Below, piece after piece: positions 26,753-35,189 of a DNA stretch of 64,000 bases; position 1 is the first letter of the stretch; each line of letters begins with the position of its first letter. Made by a program: the position numbers and the translations under genes. Source of the stretch: Anaerolineae bacterium (GTDB lineage Bacteria > Chloroflexota > Anaerolineae > Aggregatilineales > Phototrophicaceae); assembly GCA_023382675.1 (NCBI GenBank), contig JAHDWN010000014.1, forward strand, positions 1 through 64,000, in the 5' to 3' direction. The notes below the pieces were generated by a model. It did not search any database, was not told the DNA's origin, and worked only from the letters and a program-made list of their open reading frames with translations.

Positions 26753-27109
26753 ATGCAGTACATGTTCTTGATCTACACCGATCCGCAGTTGATCGCCGGC
26801 GTGCAGCAGGCGGATGCGGATGCGACGATGGCGGCCTATTTCGCCTTCGACAGCGAGGTGCGCCAGAAGGGCGTGCACGTCTCCGGCGAGGGCTTGCAAC
26901 CACCGATGACGGCGACGACCGTGCGCCAGTCTGGCGGCAAGCTGGTGACGACCGACGGCCCGTTCGCCGAGACGAAGGAATTCCTCGGCGGCTACTACAT
27001 CCTGGAATGCAAAGACCTGGATGAAGCGGTCGAATGGGCGGGCAAGATCCCCGGTGTAAAATACGGCTCGATTGAGATCCGTCCGGTGATGATCTATCCG
27101 ACTGAGTGA
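26753..27109 (+). CDS. DGPF-domain (YCII-like) protein 2
   Basis: The 118-residue tandem paralogue of the gene at 26279 shares MQYMFLIY at the start, [26 protein letters not shown] in the core (true DGPF) and [28 protein letters not shown] at the end. GGAG precedes ATG 26753. Its stop touches the sigma factor gene (…GAGTGACGATG), so the two are co-translated. A dedicated promoter in the intergenic gap lets it and the sigma gene be expressed together. Confidence 0.92.
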   Translation: MQYMFLIYTDPQLIAGVQQADADATMAAYFAFDSEVRQKGVHVSGEGLQPPMTATTVRQSGGKLVTTDGPFAETKEFLGGYYILECKDLDEAVEWAGKIPGVKYGSIEIRPVMIYPTE

Positions 27110-27111
27110 CG

Positions 27112-28350
27112 ATGCAGGGGCTTGCGCAAGCCATTGAGAAGATCTTCTACGACGAATCAGGGCGGATTCTCGCCGCCCTGATCGCCGATCTGCGCGACAT
27201 CGAGCTGGCGCAGGACGTGCTGCAAGATGCGTTCGCCGTCGCCCTCGAACGCTGGCTCGACGGCATCCCACACAATCCGTCCGGCTGGCTCTACGTGACC
27301 GCGCGGCGCAAGGCGCTCGACCGGCTGCGGCGCGAGCGCAAGCATACCCACGACCCGGCCATCCTCGACGCTCTGGCTGCCGCCGAAACCGCCGACAGCA
27401 ACCTGATCGACACCATCCCCGACGAGCGGCTCAAGCTGATGTTCACCTGCTGCCACCCGGCGCTGGCAGGCGAAGTGCAGATTGCGCTGACGCTGAACAC
27501 CATCGGCGGCCTGTCCGTGCCGGAGGTTGCGCGCGCCTTCCTGGTCGAGCCGACGACGATGGCGCAGCGGCTCGTGCGCGCCAAGCGCAAGATCCGCGAC
27601 GCGGGCATCCCGTATGACGTGCCGCCGCTCAAACAGCTGCCCGAACGGTTGGAGACGCTCCAGGCCGTCATCTACCTGATCTTCAACGAGGGTTACGGCG
27701 CAGCCCAGGGCGACGCGCTTATCCGCAATGAGTTGTGCGTCGAAGCGATCCGCCTGGGGCGCATCCTGGCGGAACTGTTGCCGGAGTCGGAGTCGCTCGG
27801 CTTGCTGGCCTTGATGCTGCTGCATCATGCGCGGCGGCGGGCGCGCGTCAGCGAGGGGCAGTTGGTGCTGCTGGAAGCGCAGGATCGGGCGCTCTGGGAT
27901 AGGGCGGAGATCGCCGAGGGGATCGCGCTGCTGGATCGGGCGTTGTCACAGCGGCGCGCGGGCGCGTATCAGATCCAGGCGGCGATTGCGGCGCTCCATG
28001 CCCAGGCCGACTCGTCGGAGACGACCGATTGGGCGCAGATCGCGGCGTTGTATGGCGCACTTTATCGCCGCGTGCCCTCGCCAGTGGTCGCACTCAACAA
28101 GGCGGTCGCGCTGGCGGAAGCCTTTGGCTGCGAGGCTGGTCTGCACAGGCTGGAGGCGCTCGGTGAAGACGCCTTCATGCAGCGCTACTATCTCTTTCAC
28201 GCCGCCCGCGCCGATCTTCTGCGCCGATCCGCGCGCTATGGCGATGCTCTCACGGCCTACCGCAGCGCCCTCGAATTGTGCCAGAACGCGGTCGAATGCG
28301 CCTTTCTGGAGCGCCGCATCGCAGAAGTTGTGGCGCTGGTCGAGTCTTAG
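27112..28350 (+). CDS. ECF42-type RNA polymerase sigma factor with C-terminal extension
   Basis: The 412-residue protein has sigma regions 2 and 4 ([21 protein letters not shown] near residue 30; [39 protein letters not shown] about 122-160). A long helical, TPR-like tail follows (about 200-412), which is the DUF6596-containing ECF42 layout. The family has no anti-sigma factor; the tail and the DGPF proteins are thought to control it. I use ATG 27112; a GTG at 27106 overlapping the previous stop is equally possible. The promoters of both DGPF genes match its expected motif. Confidence 0.9.
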   Translation: MQGLAQAIEKIFYDESGRILAALIADLRDIELAQDVLQDAFAVALERWLDGIPHNPSGWLYVTARRKALDRLRRERKHTHDPAILDALAAAETADSNLIDTIPDERLKLMFTCCHPALAGEVQIALTLNTIGGLSVPEVARAFLVEPTTMAQRLVRAKRKIRDAGIPYDVPPLKQLPERLETLQAVIYLIFNEGYGAAQGDALIRNELCVEAIRLGRILAELLPESESLGLLALMLLHHARRRARVSEGQLVLLEAQDRALWDRAEIAEGIALLDRALSQRRAGAYQIQAAIAALHAQADSSETTDWAQIAALYGALYRRVPSPVVALNKAVALAEAFGCEAGLHRLEALGEDAFMQRYYLFHAARADLLRRSARYGDALTAYRSALELCQNAVECAFLERRIAEVVALVES

Positions 28351-28568
28351 CCAGTCTCCGCGCCGTCTGGACAGGATAGATTTCCCCCTCAGACGTGAGT
28401 TTCAACACTAAGGCCCCATCATCATTCGTATTACGATTTATATTAGCCATGATCCACGGCCTTTTATTGAGTGCGCTACGCGCTCTGGCGGTTGGCTGTT
28501 CCACGATCACCGCCCGAATGTGACCGTCCATCCAGACATGAGGCGTTCAGTATGCAGGGGACCCGGCA

Positions 28569-29540
28569 ATGGAAGAAAATCAGAATTCTTACGTGATCGA
28601 AACCTTTGGGCTTGGGAAGAGCTATCAGGGGGAGAGCGCTTTGAAGGCGCTCAATCTCAAAGTCCCCAAGCATTCGATATTCGGCTTTCTCGGCCCAAAC
28701 GGCGCGGGCAAGACGACTACAATCAAGCTGCTCCTTGGCCTTGCCGCCCCGACGACCGGGACGGCCACCGTTTTTGGCCATGATATCCAGCGCGAAAGCG
28801 TCGAGATTCGCCGCCGGGTTGGCTATCTGGCGCAAGATCCGCGTTACTACGAGCACATGAGCGCGCGCGAAGTTCTGCGTTTTACAGCCCGTTTCTTCTA
28901 TACGGGGCCGGCGGCGGAGATCGAGCAGCGCATCGACGAAACCCTGACACTCGTCGGCCTGGAGACCAAGGCTGACCGGCCAACCAAAGGCTTTTCTGGC
29001 GGCGAACGCCAGCGGCTTGGTATTGCCCAGGCCCAGGTCAATTATCCCGATCTGTTGATCCTCGACGAGCCAGCGGCCTCACTCGACCCGCAGGGGCGCT
29101 ACGATGTGCTGGAAGTGATGGAACGGCTGCGCAAGCACACGACCATCTTCTATTCGACACACATCTTGAGCGACGTCCAGCGAGTCAGTGATACAGTCGC
29201 CATCCTCAATCACGGCGAGCTGGTGGCGCAAGCGCCGATTGAAGCGCTATTGGCTGGGGCAGATCATGGTGTGGTCTACACGCTCTCGCTCAAGGGCGAT
29301 ACCACGGCTGCACAGGCGACAATGCGCAGTCAGCCATGGGTTGCCTCGCTGACTGAGACACGCACGAACGGCATCACCCGCTGGGACGTTGGCGTGACAG
29401 ATGAGACGGCAGCCGAGTCCGAATTGCTGCGCCTTGTCCTGAGCGACCGCGCCATCAACGTGACCGATTTTGGCCGCAAACAACACAACCTCGAAGAAGT
29501 CTTCCTGAGCATGGTAGGAGATAACCAGCATGGCGACTAA
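28569..29540 (+). CDS. ABC transporter ATP-binding protein
   Basis: The 323-residue protein is a CcmA-type (ABC-2) ATPase. It has Walker A GPNGAGKTT (about 43-51), a Q-loop (YLAQDPRYYE), the signature FSGGERQRLGIAQA, Walker B LLILDEPAASLDP, and the H-switch in FYSTHILSDVQR. A C-terminal domain of about 90 residues follows, as in exporters of the drug or gliding type. AGGGG precedes ATG 28569. It overlaps the permease gene by 11 bases, so the two form one transporter. Confidence 0.93.
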   Translation: MEENQNSYVIETFGLGKSYQGESALKALNLKVPKHSIFGFLGPNGAGKTTTIKLLLGLAAPTTGTATVFGHDIQRESVEIRRRVGYLAQDPRYYEHMSAREVLRFTARFFYTGPAAEIEQRIDETLTLVGLETKADRPTKGFSGGERQRLGIAQAQVNYPDLLILDEPAASLDPQGRYDVLEVMERLRKHTTIFYSTHILSDVQRVSDTVAILNHGELVAQAPIEALLAGADHGVVYTLSLKGDTTAAQATMRSQPWVASLTETRTNGITRWDVGVTDETAAESELLRLVLSDRAINVTDFGRKQHNLEEVFLSMVGDNQHGD

Positions 29541-30378
29541 TCGCGCGACGCTGAACCCGGTGACTACCCACGGCTGGCGCATGGGCTTCGCCAATATGTT
29601 TCGCAAAGAAAACGGCGAGCGGTGGACAACACGCGTCTGGCTGCGACAGGCGATCATCTGGCTGCTGATCATCAATGGTTTGCTGGCGGCGGTCCTCTGG
29701 TCTGCGCCCCGGACGCCGGCGAACATGTCTGATTCGGAACGTGAAGCGCTGACAGCCCTGAGCCAAACGCGCTACCAGACAGGGCTTGAAGTATTCTTCA
29801 TGGTTGGTGGCATGGCTGCCGCAACCGGGATCACGATCATGGCCCAGGAATCGATCCTGGACGAGAAACGGTCAGGTACGCTCGCCTGGGTACTCTCCAA
29901 GCCCGTTTCACGAACGTCAGTCTTTCTGGCGAAGCTGTTGGCGCAAACTGTCTCAATGCTGATCATCATAGTCGGGCTGCAGGCGGTGATCGCTTACGTG
30001 CAGCTATCGGCGTCGAAGGGCGCACCGCTGCCCGCACTCGGGTTTATGCTGGCGGCAGCGATGTTGGCGCTCTATGTGCTGTTCTACCTGTCGCTCACAC
30101 TCATGCTCAGTGTAATCTTCGACAATCGTGGCGCGGTCCTCGGCATTCCGCTGTTGATCGCCTTCGGTTACCAGTTCATCGTGGGCATTCTGCAGGGCTT
30201 TTCGGATGTGCTGCCGTACAGCCTGGTCATAGCGCTCACGCCACCTAACCCGTCCCTGGCGATGGCCTTCGCGACCGAACAGCCAGTCCCATCGCTCCTG
30301 CCGATCGTGAGCACAGTCGTCTGTATCATCGTCTTTAACGCGGTGGCGATCTGGCGCTTTAGAAAGATAGAATTCTAA
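29530..30378 (+). CDS. ABC-2-type transporter permease
   Basis: The 282-residue membrane protein has six predicted helices. The first is at about 36-57 (IIWLLIINGLLAAVLW), then the conserved FMVGGMAAATGITIMAQESILDEKRSGTLAWVLSKPVSRTSVFLAKLLAQ block of ABC-2 permeases. It partners with the overlapping ATPase gene. The cargo is unknown. AGGAG precedes ATG 29530. A second sigma-factor vestige follows 98 bases after its stop. Confidence 0.9.
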   Translation: MATNRATLNPVTTHGWRMGFANMFRKENGERWTTRVWLRQAIIWLLIINGLLAAVLWSAPRTPANMSDSEREALTALSQTRYQTGLEVFFMVGGMAAATGITIMAQESILDEKRSGTLAWVLSKPVSRTSVFLAKLLAQTVSMLIIIVGLQAVIAYVQLSASKGAPLPALGFMLAAAMLALYVLFYLSLTLMLSVIFDNRGAVLGIPLLIAFGYQFIVGILQGFSDVLPYSLVIALTPPNPSLAMAFATEQPVPSLLPIVSTVVCIIVFNAVAIWRFRKIEF

Positions 30379-30654
30379 ATCTCGACCGAGCGGCTGCCAA
30401 CAATACGGGCGGCCAGCCTGTGTGCAGACCTGCCCGAAAAACATGATCAACCTCACGTGTGCGCGCGCAGGCTGAAATGCGCTGTATCTCTGCCAGAATA
30501 CAACCGAAAGTGCCTTTCTGGAGCGCCGCATCGCACAGGTGACGGCGTTACTGGCAGAATGAGCGCAAAAGAGAAGCGCACCTCTGATGAGTGTGCGCTC
30601 CTACCTGATGTTGATGTCACGCCCGCGCCGGTGCGCGCACATGACGACTGCGAA
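30379..30654 (+). other. Gap between the permease and the small membrane gene
   Basis: The gap contains the sigma-factor vestige (30476-30562) and otherwise shows no conserved frame or clear hairpin. Confidence 0.5.
30476..30562 (+). pseudogene. Vestige of a second ECF42 sigma factor (C-terminal end)
   Basis: Reading frame 30476-30562 gives [20 protein letters not shown] and then QVTALLAE and a stop. The intact sigma factor ends [20 protein letters not shown] and VALVES. The 24 bases GCCTTTCTGG...CGCATCGCA at 30512-30535 are identical to 28300-28323. An in-frame TGA at 30473-30475 and no recognisable sequence upstream show that only the tail remains. Confidence 0.85.
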
Positions 30655-30831
30655 CTAGACGCCTTCCAGGAGGTTGCCCGCCGCCAGGATCAGCCAGGCG
30701 ATCAGCAGAATCCAGAACGGATACGATCCCAGAAGCGGGACAGTGGGCGCGAGGAAGCCGATCAAGGCCAGAATCGCGACGACCAGCGAAATAATGAACG
30801 TGATTACTTTCGGCGCACTTAACTGCATCAT
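30655..30831 (-). CDS. 58-residue two-helix membrane protein
   Basis: Minus-strand ATG 30831 (or the adjacent ATG 30828) starts MMQLSAPKVITFIISLVVAI. Two hydrophobic helices follow: one at about 10-26, then APTVPLLGSYPFWILLIAWL with the second at about 38-52. The end is NLLEGV and a stop at 30655. A strong AAGGGGG ribosome site lies just before the start. No family is recognised; length and layout suit a small membrane regulator or stress protein. Confidence 0.75.
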   Translation of the reverse strand: MMQLSAPKVITFIISLVVAILALIGFLAPTVPLLGSYPFWILLIAWLILAAGNLLEGV

Positions 30832-31007
30832 AGCCCCCTTTGCAAGTCAGAACGTAATTTAGCAGGCAGATGTGTAAGATACTTTCCACATCGGAGGGGA
30901 TTATAGGTATCTGTCAATTGTTCGGCAATATTGTGATATTTTTCGTGAGTCAGTTTCGGCGGCAAGGGTGGGCCGGCTGCTCAGGGCGGCAGACAAGCCA
31001 ATCGCCT

Positions 31008-33485
31008 TCAACCGCGTCGTTTGCGCGTGACGCTCTGCGGATCGGCGTGAAACTCGACCTCGATCCGGCTGAAATTGCCGTCGGTGAGCACTTCTAAGCG
31101 ACCTTTGTCGTAGTACCAGACGGGCGCACCCTGGCGGTCAAGACGCACCTCGACCGGCTCGGTGTTGATGCCGACGATCTCGATCAACATGCGGCGATAG
31201 GTCTGGAAGAAGTTGGTGCCCGCCACGCGAAAACGCACGGCAAAGCGCATGTCCGTGTCCCACTCGCAGGTGAAATACAGCCAGCGGTATTCGCCGTGGC
31301 GATAGGCCGTGCCCTCGCCATGATCTTCATAGAGCGCCGTCTCGCCATCCCCCGGATAGATGCGCACCGTGATCTGCTCCGGCGTGTAGGACTTGACGTG
31401 CTGCATCGGCTCCCAGAGCGGCAGCGCTGTGCCACTGCGCACGAACAGCGGCAGCCGTTCCAGCGACGCGGGCACGGTGATCGTCTGCCGTCCTTCGTGC
31501 AGTTCGTGCGTCCAGAAATCGTACCAATATCCGGCGGGCAGATGCAGGCGGCGTTCGTGGGTATCCGGCGTGATGACCGGCGCTGCCAGCAGATGCTCGC
31601 CGATCATGTAGGCGTCGTCGATCTTGCTCAACTGCGCGTTCGCCGGGTCGGCCATCCAGAGCGGGCGGATGATCGGCACGCCATACTCGCGCGCCTGAGC
31701 AGCGCAGGCGTAGAGATAGGGCAGCAGCCGGTAGCGCAGCTCCAGCGTCAGCCGGTTGATCAGCGCATACGGCTGGCCGTGCATCCAGGGACGCCCGGCG
31801 CTCAAACCGGGCAGCAGGGCGACGGCTTGCAGCCAGCGGGTGAAGCGCTCGCCGTCGTCTGCGCCGATGGTCTTCGCCGTGACGCCGACGAGCGGGATGC
31901 CGGAGAGCGCGCCGTTGAGCGCGGCGCGGATGCTTGAGCGCACGATCTCCCAACCGGCGTCCTCAGTTTCATACCAACCGAAGCCAAAGGCGCTGCTGCC
32001 CATCCAGCCGGAGGTGATGACGTTGTGATGGCGCAGCACCGGGCTGTGCTGTTCGAGCGCGGATCGTGTCGCCGCCGCCATTTGCGCACCGTAGAGGTTA
32101 TGCGCCTGCACGTGCGAAACCGGGGTGTCGTCGCCGTGCTGGGCGGCATCCGGCAGGCTGTTTGGACCGGCAGTACGCAGGATCGTCGGCTCGGCATATT
32201 CCTGGATGAAGCCGTCGATGCCCAGGCGCACGAGCGCCGCCATCTGTTCCACCCACCACTGGCGCACGTCGGCGCGGATGAAGTCTGGGAAGGCGCAGAC
32301 ACCGGGCAGGGCGGCGCCATGCACAACCGTGCCGTCCGGGTATTTGACGTAGGCACTGCGGGTTGTGCCGTTCAGGTAGGTCGGGTAGGTCTCATCTCTG
32401 CGGATCGCCGGGTGCAGGTCGGTCATAACGGCGAAACCGCCTTCATGCAGCCTGTCGATCACGTCTCTGGCGGCGGGATAACGCTCGGCATCCACGGTAA
32501 ACGGGCGGCCTGCGTCCATGAGACTGACGCCGAAATGGATCACGTCGCAGGGGACGAGGCTGCGGCGGTAATCGGCGGCAATCTGCTCGATTTCCAGCGC
32601 GTCCGGCAGCACACCCGTTTCGCGATGCTGATACCCTAATGCCCACACGGGGGGCAGGGTCAACGGATCGAACAGGGTGGTGACGCGCGCGACGGCGGCG
32701 GCGGCATCTGCTGCCATGCAGATGATGTAGTCGAGCCGGTCGTCTTCGCTTTCGATCACGAGTTCGCTGGAGCGGCCTGCGCCGCAATCGACCGTGCCGC
32801 GCGCCGGGTTTAGCCAGACCAGCGCACCGGCTGACGTGGGCGTGACATTCACGATGACCGGCGCAGTGTAGCGCGCTTTGCCTTCGCCCGTGGCATTCCA
32901 GAGCGGCGCGCGCTGCCCACGCAAGTCCGGCGCAGCGTCGCGGATGCCCAGCCCGCAGATCCGGTCATCGCGGCGCAGTTCCAGCGAGAGGCGCGCCCGC
33001 GCCCCTGGCTGCCAGGCTGGCCCGCCCAGTTCGGCATAGGTAAGCCCGCGGTTCGCCAGCTCCAGACGCAGCTTGAAGGCGCGTTTATCGACGCGGCAGA
33101 CGGCGGTCTCGGTCAGCAGCGACACCACCTCCGCGCCGTCGTCCAATTCGCACTTGACGGGCGTCGCCACCTCGGCGCGCAGGGGCGGGAAGACAGCGGG
33201 CGGCTCTTGTCCGTCATGTCGGTCTTGGGTGATGGTCACGCGCAGGCAGTCCGGTGTGAGCCACGTCAGCGTGACGACCGCGTGCTCGCAGATCAGCCGC
33301 GCGCCGCAGACATCACCTTCGACGTGGCGAACTTCGCCCGGCGTCTGCCAGTCCGGTGCTGATGTAGTGACGGCATAGCGTTTTTCGTAAGCGCGGATTT
33401 CATGCTCGCAGCGCTCAACCGCCTCAGAGACGGCGGGTGATTGAGGGACGGCAGTCGGCGGGCGGCGGAAAAGACGCTGGATCAT
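31008..33485 (-). CDS. GH31 family glycosidase-like protein with altered active-site residues
   Basis: The 825-residue protein has the GH31 layout: an N-terminal beta-sandwich, the barrel entry LPPVWALGYQHRE, then FAVMTDLHPAI, and C-terminal beta domains with YWYDFW, TVPASLERLPLFVRSGTALPL and IYPGDGETALYEDHG. GH31 enzymes cleave alpha-glucosides with an Asp in DMNE. Here that site reads DGFIQEYAEP, so the nucleophile position is Glu429. The acid/base region is WYETEDAGW, and the usual DIGGF is KTIGAD. It may have changed or lost activity. ATG 33485 overlaps the upstream gene's stop (ATGA). Confidence 0.82.
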   Translation of the reverse strand: MIQRLFRRPPTAVPQSPAVSEAVERCEHEIRAYEKRYAVTTSAPDWQTPGEVRHVEGDVCGARLICEHAVVTLTWLTPDCLRVTITQDRHDGQEPPAVFPPLRAEVATPVKCELDDGAEVVSLLTETAVCRVDKRAFKLRLELANRGLTYAELGGPAWQPGARARLSLELRRDDRICGLGIRDAAPDLRGQRAPLWNATGEGKARYTAPVIVNVTPTSAGALVWLNPARGTVDCGAGRSSELVIESEDDRLDYIICMAADAAAAVARVTTLFDPLTLPPVWALGYQHRETGVLPDALEIEQIAADYRRSLVPCDVIHFGVSLMDAGRPFTVDAERYPAARDVIDRLHEGGFAVMTDLHPAIRRDETYPTYLNGTTRSAYVKYPDGTVVHGAALPGVCAFPDFIRADVRQWWVEQMAALVRLGIDGFIQEYAEPTILRTAGPNSLPDAAQHGDDTPVSHVQAHNLYGAQMAAATRSALEQHSPVLRHHNVITSGWMGSSAFGFGWYETEDAGWEIVRSSIRAALNGALSGIPLVGVTAKTIGADDGERFTRWLQAVALLPGLSAGRPWMHGQPYALINRLTLELRYRLLPYLYACAAQAREYGVPIIRPLWMADPANAQLSKIDDAYMIGEHLLAAPVITPDTHERRLHLPAGYWYDFWTHELHEGRQTITVPASLERLPLFVRSGTALPLWEPMQHVKSYTPEQITVRIYPGDGETALYEDHGEGTAYRHGEYRWLYFTCEWDTDMRFAVRFRVAGTNFFQTYRRMLIEIVGINTEPVEVRLDRQGAPVWYYDKGRLEVLTDGNFSRIEVEFHADPQSVTRKRRG

Positions 33486-34843
33486 GGCTGGAACGTCTGC
33501 TGCACCCACTGCATCGGGTCAACGGGCACACCATTCACCCACAGCTCCCAATGCAGATGCGGGCCGGTCACGCGGCCACTGCTGCCGATGGTGCCGATCA
33601 CCTGTCCGGCGCTGACGTAATCGCCCACCTGAACGTAGCTCTCGGTCTGATGCCAGTAGCCAGTGTGAACGCCCCAGCCATGATCGATGATCGTCGCCAG
33701 CCCGCGCACGTCGAGCGGCCCGGAGAAGACGACCTGGCCGCTGCCCGCCGCGTAGATCGCGGTGCCCGGCGCACCGGCGAAATCCGTGCCTGTGTGCAGG
33801 CTCTGCAAGACGCCGCCGTTGTACGAGCGCAGTGATCCGAACGGCGAGGTGATGGCGGCAGCAGCCGGCAGCGTCATCGGCCCGTCGTACATGCGCACCG
33901 GGGTGTAGGTCGCCATGATCTGGCGCACGAGTTCGGCTTCGGCGGCATTGACATCGTTCTGGATCAGCGCCAACCGGTCGTTAGGGATGGTGATGCCTTC
34001 GGTGTGATACTGGCCGTCAACGACCTGCGCATTGATGGTCAGGCTCGTTGGGCCTGTGCCATCATCGACCGCGATCTCCAGCGGGTAGACGCCTGCCGCC
34101 GTATTGATCGGGATGCCGAAGAGGAGGACGTGAACCAGGCGCGCATCGTCGGTCGAACCGACGAGCGGCAGCCCGGCAAAGGTGCCGGTGACGGTCGCGG
34201 CAGCGCGCGTTGCCAACACGGCCATGCCCGTGCGCCCGGCGACGAAGACCTGCGGCTGGATGCGGATGTCGGCCACGTTCGCCGGGAGATCGACGGTCAG
34301 CCGGGGCGGCTCGACGCCCGGAATCAAAAGCTGCTGGCCGGGATAGATCAGGCTGGGGTCGCCGATGCTGTTGGCGCTGGTAATCTGGTTGACGGTGACG
34401 CCGTACTGCGTGGCGATCTTGAACATCGTCTCGCCGGGTAGGACGATGTGCCAGACGCGGTCGGGCATGTCTGTCAGCGCCGCTGTATCGGCGGGCGGCG
34501 GGGCGGCTGCCGGGGCTGGCTCGGCGGGCGCGGGCGGCGCGGCCTCGACCGGTGCGCCCGGCTCGGCGGGCACGAGCAGCCGCTGCCCGACCTGAATGTT
34601 GGTCACGTCGAGGATGCCGTTCAGGCGCGCCAGATCATCGACCGAGATGCCGTAGCGCAGGCCGATGCGGAACAGATTCTCGCCGCGCTGGACGACGTGG
34701 ATCGTCAGGCCGGGCTGCGTCGTCTGATCCTGCGCCGTGGCGACCGGCAGGCCGATCGGCAACGCACACAGCAGACACAAAAGCGCGAACGCCACCCAGC
34801 GGCGCGCGTGATTAAGTTGCGGTTTCGTCGAAACGGAGGACAT
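33482..34843 (-). CDS. Secreted LysM and M23 metallopeptidase
   Basis: The 453-residue protein has a signal peptide (about 1-38, RWVAFALLCLLCALPIGLPVATAQ), two LysM modules (about 47-92 and 130-175), an Ala/Pro-rich linker between them, a middle beta domain, and a C-terminal M23 domain. M23 residues are His and Asp in HTGTDFAG and the second His pair in GPHLHWELW. It should bind peptidoglycan through LysM and cut cross-bridges outside the cell. ATG 34843 begins just before the signal peptide and overlaps the DUF192 gene by 32 bases. Confidence 0.92.
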   Translation of the reverse strand: MSSVSTKPQLNHARRWVAFALLCLLCALPIGLPVATAQDQTTQPGLTIHVVQRGENLFRIGLRYGISVDDLARLNGILDVTNIQVGQRLLVPAEPGAPVEAAPPAPAEPAPAAAPPPADTAALTDMPDRVWHIVLPGETMFKIATQYGVTVNQITSANSIGDPSLIYPGQQLLIPGVEPPRLTVDLPANVADIRIQPQVFVAGRTGMAVLATRAAATVTGTFAGLPLVGSTDDARLVHVLLFGIPINTAAGVYPLEIAVDDGTGPTSLTINAQVVDGQYHTEGITIPNDRLALIQNDVNAAEAELVRQIMATYTPVRMYDGPMTLPAAAAITSPFGSLRSYNGGVLQSLHTGTDFAGAPGTAIYAAGSGQVVFSGPLDVRGLATIIDHGWGVHTGYWHQTESYVQVGDYVSAGQVIGTIGSSGRVTGPHLHWELWVNGVPVDPMQWVQQTFQP

Positions 34844-35189
34844 CGCCCACCTGTACCCGATCCAGGATGCTGACGTTGGCCTCAAGATAATACCGCGCCG
34901 GGGCCTGCGGTGCATAGGCCGGACGCCACGGCTTCGCGAGTTGTTTATCGACCACGCGCCCGCTCGAATCGAGCCAGACGACGCCAATGGACATCAACAT
35001 GAAGAACATGTGGATCGTCGTGTTGACACGGCTTTCCTGCCCAGTGACGAAGAGCAGGCCTTCGTTTTCGGGCAGGTTGGACGTGAGCATCAAGCCTTTG
35101 AAGTGACACCAGATGCTGGCGCAGAGTTTGACTCGCGCCAGCACAATGTCATCGTTCGCGGCGTTGCGAAGGATGCGCCATGAACTCAT
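34812..35189 (-). CDS. DUF192 protein
   Basis: The 125-residue protein has the DUF192 signature: LARVKLCASIWCHFKGLML, then LLFVTGQESRVNTTIHMFFMLMSIGVVWLDSSGRVVD, and the end ARYYLEANVSILDRVQVGDVL. DUF192 proteins are small beta barrels, usually exported, of unknown role. No signal peptide is seen here, so it could act in the cytoplasm. ATG 35189 overlaps the LysM gene's stop (ATGA), which fixes the start and couples translation. Confidence 0.9.
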   Translation of the reverse strand: MSSWRILRNAANDDIVLARVKLCASIWCHFKGLMLTSNLPENEGLLFVTGQESRVNTTIHMFFMLMSIGVVWLDSSGRVVDKQLAKPWRPAYAPQAPARYYLEANVSILDRVQVGDVLRFDETAT

